64,000 nucleotides of DNA from the NCBI GenBank assembly GCA_025093555.1, contig JAIWNF010000062.1:62001-126000 (forward strand), read 5' to 3'. The translations under genes and the position numbers were made by a program. Source of the DNA: Circinella umbellata (taxonomy: Eukaryota; Mucoromycota; Mucoromycetes; Mucorales; Lichtheimiaceae). Shown piece by piece: positions 37,471-50,098 of the stretch. The notes under the pieces were generated by a model. That model saw only the letters and a list, made by a program, of their open reading frames with translations, searched no databases and was not told where the DNA came from. The first letter of the stretch is position 1, and the number at the start of each line of letters is the position of its first letter.

Positions 37471-37635
37471 TTAATGTGGAGTAGTCAAAATTTCATAATT
37501 ATTTGACGAATTAAAATTGCGCTCTTCCAGGACGTAACCTTTAAAGATATCATTTTTATTCTCCAGCCATTTTTGGCGACCACTAGCTGTAACATTCTCT
37601 GCAGAATTGACAATACCTGGCGTCAAAGAGTCGCA
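37471..37635 (-). pseudogene. Coding-like remnant, unidentified
   Basis: Minus-strand stop-free stretch of 54 codons ending in TAA at 37471-37473, with ordinary protein composition (ENVTASGRQKWLENKNDIFK, then GYVLEERN). Upstream the frame has several stops. There is no start codon, domain or splice pattern; probably a fragment of a dead gene or mobile element. Confidence 0.25.
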
Positions 37636-40600
37636 CTAGTGTTGTTAAAGTTTGCACTTGGCATTAGCTATTGGTTTTAACTGGAGTCTACTGATAGAAT
37701 CCATGGTTGGTAAATATAGATCCACGTAAAATACCTTGTAATATACTCAGACGTCGACAATATGTATAGTATATATTACTCAATGTCATATTCTAACATA
37801 ACATCCCATAAACCCGCATTACACAACTAAAGTCTACGGGTCTCAATTCTAAGAAAAAAAACGAGTAGGATCAAGCAGTGGTATAATATACACATTATTT
37901 ATCAAACTACGTAAGCCAAAAATAAATAAATTACTACATGGCAATGTCAAGCCCATAATAATCATTTTGAAGGATAAAGACCTGATAAAAGAAATTCCGG
38001 TTCAACCATTGATTAATGTAAAACTACCAACTCAGTTCATTTCATTTATACAATAGAAGAAGTATAAATAAGCTGTTGTAAATGTAACTTTATTCAAATC
38101 TTCACTCTTTTTATCAAATAAATAACGAGCCTCAAAGGCTTTCTATTGTCTATTTTATGATTTATTTTCCAAATTACGTAATTAAATCACAGATTCTTCA
38201 TTAGTTATCTTCCATGCACGTCGCTTTTATCAGGAGCATATCATGTCACTATTATAGTACTACTGATATGCTCGGACTAATCTTTCAAAATTAATACGTA
38301 GTTGCGTAGATAGTGTGATCGATGGGAAGTGATTAGCAATCCACACCCAAAAAAAATAAACTCAAAGTTACACGAAAAATGATTTACTATCACTTACGTA
38401 TTGAAAGTTAAAGCTGAAAAAATAGTACAATACAACAATTTATTCATTTGACAATTAGTACGTACGTATGTAAATCCTTCCGATAATCTCTACTTTTTAT
38501 GTAGATCATGAAGTTCATATTCCTTTTCCTGAATACGTATCTCTTGTCGACTTCTTTTTGTTTTTCAGCATCACAATAAATCTAAGTATTTCCGGTTGAT
38601 AACGGTGTTGTTGTTATTATTATTATTGCTTTTATAGGGATTGTCATGGTCATTACTATTTTGACGAGCAAGCACTCATTCGGGGTTGTACAGTTGCATA
38701 TTTATAAACAAAGACGGTAAATTATATAAGCCAACGTTACCATTTAAACGGTATAAACTTACATATTTAACTGGAAAGTTGTTAAGTGAGTTCGGACTAA
38801 TAACGACATCTGCAGTATACGTTTTTTTTATTACAAAGGATAAGTTTTTGTATATAGCTGACGTGATAGAAACTTTCAGCAGATGAGCGACTTTTGAAGT
38901 GAAGAAGTGCGTAGGTACTACTAGGGAGCAGAGGTATTAGTATTAGACTAAGAAGACATCAGTTTTTTTTTATCTTTATATCTTATACCATTGGCGTGCA
39001 GTGTTCAAAGCATGCTGAGGATCCTAATACGTTATTTTTTTTTATATAATGTTTCACGCTCTCTAATTATATTCCCTTTAATATCACTCCTGTCAGCTGA
39101 AAGTGGCATTATCAATTAGCACATGCGAAGCACATTAGAATTACAAAGCGAACCTCCTCCAAAGTCAAATGTGGGATTCACACGCTCCCTTTCTATATGG
39201 GAAATTTTTATTCTTCTAAGGAACCCAAGAAGCTGGAAAAACGCAAAACCATATTCTACATAAGCCATATACGTAGTAGTAAAATTTATCCAGTATGTTG
39301 TTCACCAAATTCATTTCATATATCTATATTAGACCTTACTGCTTCCAATCTTTGTGATTTGTTGCAACGTGCTGAACGCCATTTCAGATCTAAATACGAC
39401 GAAAGAGTCAATATCTCAGCATCTTCGAAGAAAGGCGACTTCTTATTGCATAGAGTTAATACATTGTCGTCGCGGTTGCCGTTTGGGATGTTATTCTTGT
39501 TCAAACTCCTTCCAAAACGATTCTCTCATTATAAGACTCGGCTTTACTTATGTAAAGTTGCTTTCTTCTTCAAAGAGAGCCTTCCAGTTGGTTAAAATAG
39601 TGTCAGTATCAGAGAAGTTGGTGAAATCTAAGATATATCATCAAGTTAACCTTCCACAACTATAAACTAAACAATACTGTACAGTTGAAAATCGTGTACG
39701 TAAAGCGAGAATACATGGGATTGCTATCGCCACACTATATTCCATTTCCCCAGTTCTATCATTGCCATCTAAATAAAAAATATGTAACAGTTAATTAGTA
39801 ATACATTTTTAATAATTCGATATAAATACTACCTTCAACGGTCTCGTTGACAAACTAATTCCTCCTATCGCAACCACGATTGGATCCCAAAAGTATGCGT
39901 TCTTTGGGGCCACAGCATTCAACCCCCGTTTTTCTTGTGATTTCACACTTGAGAGTCATAACAACATCAACAAACCCTTGAAAATATTTCTTCAAACATT
40001 TTGAAGAGGTAGCAGAATTGTTTTGAAAAGACTGATAATATATTTTATTACATACTGATTAAATCCAACAAAAAAATTATTATACTTATCATTAATCCAA
40101 CTAGCGCTGTACTTCTGGAAGGAACTTAAATTGAAAGGTGTGAATTAATGGACTTTTGTTGAGAGTAGTGATTTGAATGCACATAATGGTTGGTGAAAAA
40201 TGAAAATAAAATCTCATTGTATGCATGTATAAAAGCTATAGCAAATTTCAATAGTCTGTTAAATAATTTTTAGGATAAGTTTATAGGTTCACTATCGGTT
40301 ACCGGTTCACCGTTTTACCGTTTCTCGAACTCAAAGGGCTCCAATTTTATTTATAAAAAGCGAGCGGAACCGCAGCATTCAGGTAAGAAAACCACATATA
40401 ATTCACTATTAATCTTATTGATTTAGCTATGGCGGAAAATCATTGCAGATCTTTGGTGCATGATTTAATGTCTTTCATGCATATGATGAATGAATTGAAC
40501 TAGCATTTTATAAAATACGTAATTGACGGTTCACAATATATCAAGTTAGTGTTCTACCATTGAGGATCCCCGCTTGCTAATACTCTAATTTAGATACAAG

Positions 40601-41394
40601 GAAAAGATAAATATGACGAATCAACAGGCGAATATGACGCGTATTAGCAGGACACCAAGATGATGATATGGTAGTCAGATAAACTGCAAATACTTATCGA
40701 AAAAATTAGAGAATAAAGTAACTGTTTTAAATATTACTCATCAGCCAACTGTAATAATAATAACAATGAAAAATACAAAAAATTGCAACGTACGTATTGG
40801 TTAGGCTAACAATATTGAAAAATAATGGTATGTAACTAGTAATATTGTGATTGAAATAAAACACTGCAAGTTGTTTGGAGTTTTTATATACAAAAAGCAT
40901 GTAGCATCATATAAATAGAAAGTAGGACTTCAGATATATACATAACACGGATATAACTATCAGCTTTCAACAATTTTATAAATACTATACGTAGTAATAT
41001 ACAGTCATAACTTTTGCAAGCTGTTTCGTAAATCGATTTATAAAAAAAAAGGGAAAGAATACAAGGAAGGAATCGAATGGCAAAATGGTGAAGGAAAGTT
41101 GGTGTGTGATAAAGAAATGCAGTCGAGAAAAGGGGTTAATAAATATAAATAAGGGGTAAAGGATGAAAGAATAAGAATCAATTTGAATAAGATAAAAAAA
41201 AATATAAGCTATTATACAACACTATCAATATATAAAAAAACTACTGGAGGAATAATAAAAAAAAAGGGATGATACGTAATATATAAATAAGGAAACATAA
41301 AACATAAGATAGTAGGTGGAGTGAAAGTAATTTTCGATTTTTGATACAGAAATACGTAAAAGAAACCGTATCAGTAGAAATGAATAAACATTTT

Positions 41395-43521
41395 CTAATG
41401 GGCGTCCTCAATGTGGTGAACGTTATTAACTTTACGATCACCATTGAATGAGCCATCACTACCATTGGACGAGCCAGCCGTACCATGGAGTTCTTCATCG
41501 GTTAACTTGAGCTTATTTTCAGTCTTTTGATCAAGGTCTTTACCAGTTGTTTCTGGCATACAAAACAGTACAAACAAGAAAACAAGGAAATTGATAGCAG
41601 CGAAAACAGTAAAGCTATAATTGCCTAAATTGGCATCTTGGTATGGCCAGACAGTATTAATAACAAAGTTAAACAACCAGTTGGAAATGCAGCCCAATGC
41701 TGAACCGGGAGGAAGAGCGGAAAGAGGAAGAAGTTCAGGAGCAATAAGCCATGGAATAACACCACAACCCATACTATAAGTAAAAGTAAAAAGAATAGCA
41801 GCAGTGATAGAAAGGGGAGCAAGACGTTGTGATCCAGGATCAGCAGCTGAACCTATAACAAGGAAAATAGAAGCAATCGTCATACCAAAGGTAGATATAA
41901 CCATAAAACCCTTACGACCAACTTTGTGCATAAAGATGACAGCAATAAAAGTTGCTATGATGTTAGCGGTAGCATTAGCAATTGAAATATTGGTACCAAG
42001 TTCCAAATTACCGCCAAAGATTTTAGCAAGGAAGTTAACAGAGTAAACTAGAATAGATGAAATCAAATTGCTGTCAGTTGTAGTTCTTTGCTTAGGTATT
42101 AAAAAGACACTAATCACTATGTAGTCAAAACAAACCTGACATGGGACCAATACCGCCAATTTGATTAGAAGCTTGAACTACCATAACAATAATAGTGTTC
42201 CAGGTAATGCTTCTATCTTTGCAGAGAATGATATCGAAGATATTCATTTTTTTGGAACCAGAATCTACTTCACGTTGGCGTGCGTCCAAAAGAGCTTGGA
42301 ACTCGGTATCGATGTCAGCACCCTGACGAAGACGTTGAAGAACAACACGAGCTTTATCGACTTGTCCATCTGCGGTAAGACGACGTGGGCATTCTACAGT
42401 GAAGAAAAACAAAACCGCTAATTGAATGGCTGCAATAATGGTAGGAATAGCCCATAGAACTCTCCAGACAGGAGGATAAGCCATATAACGACCAGCGACT
42501 TGGGTCAAAAGAAGTCCAAGGTTAAGGAACAATTCGAACAAACTGCCAAGAGCACCACGACTCTTCTTGGTTGAGATTTCTGAGACGTAAATAGCAACAG
42601 AGGAGCCACACATACCGGCACCAATACCAACGAAAGCACGGCCAACAGAGTACTGTATATGATTTTTGAAAAGAAAAAAACAGAAGAGAAATAATGACGA
42701 GCATTGTATGGTTGGTTGGGCTGATATAAAGAATAGTATGCGGTAAACGTTTCGTTTTTAGCTTTAAAGTATGTCATACCATGCCAATATTAATAGCTGC
42801 TGCGGAGAGGATACCACCAAGGATAGTCCAGCCACAAGAGATCATGATGTTATGACGACGGCCGAACTTAACGTTAGAATAAGTTGTGACATAACTTCCG
42901 GCAAGACCACCAAGGGCAAAGGCGCCAACAGTGAAGCCCTATTGGTAAATTTAAATGCTACAATTGTTAGCCAAAAAAAAACGTGAGAAACATGTCTGAT
43001 ATATGTGGTGATATTTACCCTATAAAGTAAAAGAAAAAAAGGTAAATAGTCAGCAAAACTTATCAACAACGAATAAGTCGCTAACATGTATAGTATAATC
43101 ATATAGTTACCAAGTAAAGTCGCTCATAGGCAAACAAGAAGGGAGACCATTATAATACTCAGTACCAGCAGAGCATTTAGTAATGACGGTCTGCGGCATG
43201 TTAGGAACGCCTATTTATTACCATAATAGCAGGTACAAGATGATCAGCAAAAACGAGAACCTAGATAAAGCAGAGCAAAAAGAAACATAGACACTTATTT
43301 GCTACTTACTAATATGCCACCCAACGTTAAAACCTGATGTAATGAATACATACAGAATTGGAAAATAATAATTAATGTCACATCGCAAAAGTTATTGTTT
43401 TTTCATAACTAGAAATTGTGATTGCTGTTGTACCAGAAAGAGCAGCTATTACAGCACAAAATGTCATGTAAAGAGGAAATCCAAGATCTTCGGACCGATT
43501 GTGTGGATTTTGTCTGACCAT
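41395..43521 (-). CDS. MFS sugar transporter, GLUT-like
   Basis: Twelve-TM hexose-type transporter of the plasma membrane. Model complement(join(41395..42047, 42136..42652, 42780..42938, 43019..43019, 43111..43210, 43310..43333, 43434..43521)), 513 aa. Motifs: SVPNMPQTVITKC (compare GLUT IN-APQ), W-GFTVGAFALGGL after TM1, KFGRRHN, GRAFVGIGAG, RGALGSLFELF, ECPRR (PESPR-like), GRKG, APELLP and PETTGKDL. The start MVRQNPHN is followed by TM1 at once. Exon 2 is only 24 nt. Joining exon 3 directly to exon 5 shifts the frame; a single G at 43019 lying between AG and GT restores it and completes the conserved Trp codon. Apart from that 1-nt exon the model is routine. Substrate is probably hexose, not provable here. 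Confidence 0.88.
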
Positions 43522-46500
43522 TGGTATATAAAAGGGGTAGCAGTATTTGATAAGATGAAAGAAATGTATCCGGATATAGCTATAATAGACTGTTGCTCGC
43601 AACAAAAAAGAAATCTGTGAAAAGATGGGTTGCATTTTATACTTCGTCGGTCTTAAGTACCTGGTACTTTGAGTATACCTACACAACTCCGAATACTGGC
43701 ATGTGATTCGTCCGTTTCGAATCTATATCTCGTACCCCCGCCTACTTTGAATAACGGCCCCTCCAGCGTAGAAAGTCAACGACATTTATACAGGACTCCA
43801 ATTTTTATTTTTATCTTATCATTTCATTGTAGTGATAAGCGGGACCTAAGCGCCATCTATATAAAAAAAGAATAATAAGCAAGAATAAGCTTCAATATAA
43901 GACAGTTATCTTTTCTGCCTTGATTATCTCTTACAAACATTTTTGAGACCTGGTTGGTCATCGTCGTGCGAAATATACCGGTACATTTCAGAAATGAAAA
44001 CACTGTGCTACATTAGCGCTCATGTCGTCATATGAGCCGCTCTCAAAAAGAAAAAAAGATTACGGGGTGGGAAAGCTTTTCACCTTCAAGTAAAATTACT
44101 AACTTTAATCTTCCATCAAATGTAACTATATCTTTCATTTTTTGGTTTTTTTTTCCACAAGGGGACCTATTTTTCCATAAATGAAGATATTTGCTCCTCT
44201 TGTACATAAATAAGATGGTGATGGTAACATATTACAATATTCAATTTGCTCGTAAGCTATTTAACTCATTTGAGGTACGAAAAATTGACGACGCTAACGG
44301 GTAAAGAATAAACCAATTATGCTCTCGCTTGTTTTTTTTTTGACTCAGAGTATGTTTCATTATATGAATGATCACTGTGATCTAACAATAGTTACAATTA
44401 TAATTTTCTCATTTTTAGATGGCGTATATCAATATGGAGAAATTTGATTATGATAATAATATAGAAGCTACATGATATTATTCTGCTTCAAAGTAATGTT
44501 ATTAAATGATATTAATATAAATTACACCCCACATCAAAAATTCAAGTCATGAATCATATTAATCAAATGCCACCCTGCTATTAGGTGAAGAAAAAGGAGT
44601 TAGTATATAAAAGGATGGGCTGGGGAAAAGATCGGAAATTCCAAAGTAAAGTGTCTCATAAAAAGATGTAATTATATCCAGGCAACTCTCGTGCGCATCC
44701 TTCACTCGAAAATACTTTACCTTTTTAATGCATATATAGTCAACCGGCCTTTCCCAAAACACCTACGTAGCATGGTAAAAAAAACCATCCTTTTTGGAAT
44801 TTGTCGTTTGTAAAAAGACAAGGTAAAATTTCCAATGAAAGGTTGTTTTCCAATTTTATTGGATAGCAGAACTAATGAAATGGCAGTTCGATTAACAATA
44901 TAACGACCGTGATATATAGTAATAATTCTTGGTAATATGCTTTTTGCGGAACGTTGCTTATTTCGATTTTATAACTGAAAGTCATGTTCTTAAAGCAAAT
45001 CAATATCTTTTAAGTGATCATTGTAGCACTACTGGATATCTTTTATTCATCAGGAAAAATACGTCATAAATATATATGTATTAAAGGTTTCTTATCGTAT
45101 CGAAACCAAGGAAATTCCATAAATATGAAAAAGAAGGCTTAGTTGAGGAAGAAATTAAAAGCGTTGGTACACTTAAATAAGAAAAATACGTAGTAAAAAA
45201 AACAATGATAATATAGCGCGGTTCTATAACTTGATAATGATACTAATAATTGATATATTCATTGGAAAAAGAAAGAGTGATATAAAAATAAATCAGAAAA
45301 TAGGATATACAAATAATGAAAAAGATAGCAAATAGTAATGATAATAAACGCAAATCCTCAAATCAAAACGAAATGAATATACATCATATACATATGTACA
45401 AAAGCTTATACTTTTATACAGATCATTTCTTATTATCGAGTTAGAAAAATGAAAAGTAACTTACATTAAGTTGGGTGGCCAAGTCAACTTGCTTCACAAG
45501 TAGAGAAAGAGTTAGACTAGATCATCCTTAACAATCTTGCTCTCGCTTTATCATATTCTGACTCCAATTCAATACGAATTGTTCAATCTTCGCCTGTATG
45601 GACCATAATTCATCAGGTTGAGAGATAAGAGGATGGCTAGCAGGCATATAGGCCTGTAAACCTCTTCAGATGTTTAAGCTGTCATTGTAACCCCTTTAAT
45701 TAACTAATAATAACTTGCGTTTCTTTAAACGTTTGCAGTGATGATATTACGAATATTTTGAAGCATCAGAAATGTACTTACTACTCCACATATTTCATAA
45801 AACTTAGATAGATAGGAGAAATAACATTTAATAATGAGCAAATTCTTAAATAGATTTAAGAATATGATATGTAAATATTTAACCAGTTGACAAATAAACA
45901 ATTGATTAAGCAAAGAATCTACTACCTAGATCAACATAAACCGCTCTCGAATTATTTACTTTCTGAACGCTAGTTCCCATGGGGTATTAACTCAAACAAT
46001 ACACTCTCCTTGATCAATTGTAAAGACCAGCTTCATATGGAGTAATTTCACTTATCGTAGCTGAAAAAAAGTATTCTTATACACATATACGAAAAAAAGG
46101 TGTGAGGGGAAGTTTTTTTTTTATAAATCATCCGTATGTATTGCTAGCATATCATTGGCGCAAGTTGTTAATGGTCTTCGTGATTGAAACGCCATTGATA
46201 CACCATCTGTTTACAGCTAGATACGTACTAAAAAGAGACAATCTTCGGGTTGCTGGTCGAAAGATCTCATTATTCACTATTTTAATAAACAGTTTGCACG
46301 ATAATTAGGGCATACGTAATATAATGTTAAATTAAATGATTAAAATAATATGAGTCTCTGCTTGTTATCATTCATCTTTATCACTTTCTTGTTAAAAAAC
46401 TTAATTCGGTATCTTATCTTTGCTGGCTGCAGTCGATTATTAAAAACATTTCTCCGTTCTTCATTGATTTTTGGACTATAAAACGATGTTCTTCTTTGTT

Positions 46501-47297
46501 AATTACCGTTTCTTTGTAGGTAGAAGATAAAGTAACTTCTTTGAACGCATTTTCCCGACAGCTTTGTGTAGTGATTGGTATGGCTGGTGATGGGTATGGT
46601 GTTTTTTGACTCTCATTGACAAGTGCATGTTGTAGTACCTGATATCAAATTAGATGCTTCACGTCCTAAAAGTTGTGATGATTAAAGAGCTCTATTAGGC
46701 TGATTTACAAAAATACTGAAGACGGTTTTTTTCAATTCATAACAGGTTTATGAGCTGGGAAACGCTTATCTTTAAGCTATATAAAGTCCTTTTTTGGACA
46801 AAACAAAAATGGGGTTTCTTTTAATGTATTTAAGGATATAGCATTTTCTGCTTATATCACAATTATTTTTTGCGGAGGCTCATATTCCACTCATTATCTC
46901 TAACACATCTCATATTCATACAACTGAAAAAATAAAAAAAAAAGTTTACATGCTTAATCAGATTTAACAGAATACATGTAAAATTACCCCCATAAAAAAT
47001 AGATTATATAAGGTTCATTCATTTTATATTGTTGTCATTCATCACTACAGGAGAAAAAGGTCCTTAACTCATAAATATGCAGCTTTATTCCGTTTCGGTC
47101 TCTGTCCGGTAATGAAACATATTTTATATCGAATTGTGACTCACTTTACTTAATATGGAAGACCGGACAACTTATTTTTGAGCTGCACTTCTTTTTTTAT
47201 TTTCCTGTCGATGCTTGGTTTTTGGCCAACTCTTTTTTGTTTTTTTGATACATATACCTTTATATTAAAGCAATAAAAATAGAAAAAGAATCTTGAC
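43522..47297. other. Intergenic between divergent transporter and Brf1 genes
   Basis: 3.8 kb, promoter space for both neighbours. Mostly featureless AT-rich DNA. A coding-like patch sits on the minus strand at 45.5-46.0 kb (see separate entry). The short ORF 46102-46308 is not supported. No RNA gene seen. Confidence 0.4.
45528..45980 (-). pseudogene. Possible exon fragments of an unidentified gene
   Basis: Two minus-strand pieces look coding: 45926-45980, starting ATG and ending before a GTAGTA donor (MGTSVQKVNNSRAVYVDL), and 45528-45653, starting after a TTTACAG acceptor and ending in TAA (MPASHPLISQPDELWSIQAK...). A middle piece with a GTAAGT donor (SKFYEICGV, about 45784-45815) lies between. 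The phases do not join into one open frame in any combination I tried, so this is either a decayed gene or coincidence. Confidence 0.2.
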
Positions 47298-50098
47298 ATG
47301 CGTTGTCGATGTGGATCAAGTAAAACAGAAACCGATGGCCCATCAGGCACTATTGTCTGTGTTGGCTGTGGTGAGGTAATTATTACTTTCTTCTTTTTAT
47401 TATTTTGAGATTCCACTTGATCAATAATAATAAAATAGTAACTTATCCACTCTCTATTTTTTATTTTATTTTATTGGTATGTTGTGTTCGCGTCATATAT
47501 TATAGGTTCTCGAAGAAAATGCAATTGTATCTGAAGTAACGTTTCAAGAAACCAGTGGTGGTAAAACAATGTTGTCTGGTTCATTCGCTGGCGATTCTGG
47601 TATGTAATATAAAGTTAGATATATAAACATGTAAAACTAGTTCGCTGTGATTAATCCATTAATTTGTACATATAAATTTTAATTAATAAAAAAAAACAGG
47701 ACGTATTTCTGGTGGTGGACCGTTTGGTCGTGGCCGTGGTAAAGAAGGTCAAGAACAAGCAATGGATAATGGTAACTAACATTTAATTCTTTAGAAACAA
47801 AATCTATCAGAGTAAAATTAATTTTTATTTGTATTCATTTTATTTTTTAGGTCGACATAAAATTGCCCGATTAGCATTTGCTTTACATCTTCCAGAACGT
47901 TATCGAGAATCTGCTCAACGATATTATAATTTAGCCGTTGTCAATAGATTTACTCGAGGTCGTAAATCAGAACATGTTGCTGCTGTTTGTCTATATATTG
48001 TTTGCCGTAATGAAAAAAGTTCACAAATGTTGATTGATTTTTCTGATTTACTTCAAGTAAGTAGTCTTTGAAATAATAAATGCATGAATGGATAATTGTG
48101 ATTTTTTTTATTAAACAGAATATTCATAATAGGCAAACGTATTTGTTCTTGGTTCAACTTTTCTTAAACTAGTTCGTACACTTAATCTTAAACTGCCCCT
48201 GATTGATCCTTCCATTTATATTTCACGTTTCGCAGCAGCATTGGATTTTGGCGAATATACGCAACGCGTAGCACATGATGCAGTTCGTCTAGTACAACGA
48301 ATGGATCGTGATTGGATTAGAACAGGTCGTCGACCTGCCGGTATTTGTGGTGCCTGTTTATTAATGGCCGCTCGTATTAACGGTTTTCGACGTACAACTA
48401 ATGAAATGATTTATATTGTTAAAGTAGCAGAAATTACTATTCATAACAGGTGAATTATACATCTAAAATTATCTTTTCTACTTAGTGAATGAAACGTTGA
48501 ATGTATATTAAAAGAAAGTTAAATTATCAGATTGAAGGAATTCAAGCAAACAGAATCTGCCAATTTATCTGTACGTGATTTTCGAAACATGTGGCTGGAA
48601 ACTGAGGCAGATCCTCCGGCATTTATTAAAGCAAGAAAAGAACAAGAAGGCACTAATAAACGAATAGTAAAAAAACGAAAGAGAAAAACCGCAGGAGCTG
48701 AAAGTGAAGAAGGGACTGATGCTAGTGAAGACGAGGAAGAAGGAGAACCTTGTGAAGGTGAAACATCACGGAGAACAAAAAAGAAATCAAAGTTAGGATC
48801 AGCAAACGATAATGATAGAGAAGAAGAGGATTCTGATGAAAATCACGACGACGAATACGAAGGTGCAGAATCAGATTCTGGATCGGTAAAACGAAGGCCC
48901 ATTGTCATTGCAGCCAATAGTCCAGCAAATGTGAGCGTTATGTCACATGACGATTTAACTGTATCAACAGCACCCACCCCACCTACATCAGGTTTTTTAC
49001 GAGCACCATCCGAATTTGATGCAAGTACAATCAGTGAAACAGATGATACCCAAGCGACATTGGTCAATAAAGAAGATACACAATCTACGTTGGTAAATCC
49101 TGCATTAGAAAAAGAAGCGGAGACGCTAGGCAAAGAAATGGAAGAGTGGATGCATGATACGTCCTTCATTAAGGAATCAGAAGCTTTTGGTAAGAAGACA
49201 TTGTTGGAGTGAAAAAATATATATATTCTTATCTCTTGTTTATATTTATTAATAATGCTGGTTAATATGTAAATTATATAACTACAGAAAAGGAAACCGA
49301 TGAACAAGCAGAAGCTGAAGCAGCAACGAAGCAACTAGCCCAAGAAGATGAAAATTTATCGGATGTCGATGATGAAGAAATTGACGCCATGATTCTTTCT
49401 CCTATCGAAGTCAAGATCAAGTCAAGAATTTGGTATGATGCAAATAAGGACTATTTAGAGGAAATGAAGATTAAACTACAAAAGATTGAAATGGATAGAC
49501 GAAATGGTGTCTTTATTAAACGTGTAAGCAATCTTTCATTTAATGTTGACATTGACTAACCCTGGGTTCACTCTATTGGAACATTATATTCATATGGAGC
49601 TTGTGTTTTTAAAAAATAATACAGAAAGGATCGAAGAAACGGAAATTCACACCATCAGCTACACCTGCTGAAGCGGCGAAACAATTATTAACAACAAAGA
49701 AATTCTCGAAGAAGATTAATCAAGCTGTATTTGATGGCATGTTTGAGTCTGCTGAAGCTATTGAAAAAATTAAAGAAGTTGACAAATTTAGAGAAATCTT
49801 ACGTGAAGCCAAAATTGATGAAAATACAGGCGATTATTCAGCATATGAAGTTGTCGAAGAAACTGGTGATACCAATACATCTAAAAAACGAACAGATGGA
49901 AAAGAAAATGAATCACAATCATTAAATAAATTAGAAGGTGTAGGTGGTGATGACGACGACGATGATGACGATGATGAAGATGACATTGATTTGGATGACA
50001 TGGCTGATGATGAACGTATGATGCTTGAAGGTCGAAGACGTATGGGCTGGACTGAAATGGATGCTGATGAAGATTATTATGATTTTGATGATGATTAG
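47298..50098 (+). CDS. BRF1: Transcription factor IIIB subunit Brf1
   Basis: TFIIB-related factor that recruits RNA polymerase III to tRNA and 5S genes with TBP and Bdp1. Model join(47298..47375, 47506..47599, 47700..47771, 47851..48056, 48133..48449, 48531..49189, 49288..49523, 49625..50098), 711 aa. In order: N-terminal zinc ribbon (Cys3, Cys5, then CVGC), a Gly/Arg loop (GGGPFGRGRGK), cyclin fold 1 (residues ~82-175, RHKIARLAFALHLPERYRES) and cyclin fold 2 (~180-265, RPAGICGACLLMAARINGFR). A long acidic/basic linker follows, then the conserved Brf1 TBP-binding block at ~500-535 (DDEEIDAMILSPIEVKIKSR, then IWYDANKDYLE) and a strongly acidic C-terminal tail. The zinc ribbon starts CxC rather than CxxC. 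All introns are in frame. The family assignment is clear. Confidence 0.95.

Larger units (their letters stand above)
36664..41394. other. Intergenic, 4.7 kb
   Basis: Between the MADS-box gene and the 3' end of the convergent sugar transporter. It starts with ATT repeats (36761-36792 and about 36808-36829), probably in the MADS 3' flank. It contains a coding-like remnant (37471-37635) and a patch at 39190-39660 that is less AT-rich than its surroundings and has ORFs on both strands (for example plus 39197-39595), but no domain or splice structure that I could support. TACGTA hexamers are dense at 37.1-41.4 kb. Confidence 0.4.

Noticed and set aside
39197..39595. 132-codon plus-strand ORF
   Set aside because: ORFs exist on both strands in this less AT-rich patch and none shows a domain; possibly another relic, but not callable.
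41804..42046. Plus-strand ORF inside the sugar transporter
   Set aside because: It is the antisense shadow of conserved transmembrane coding sequence.
43019..43058. A 40-nt exon instead of the 1-nt exon in the transporter
   Set aside because: It keeps the frame but uses an AAG acceptor upstream of the branch-like CTGAC and pyrimidine tract, and it replaces the conserved Trp with Cys plus 13 atypical residues.
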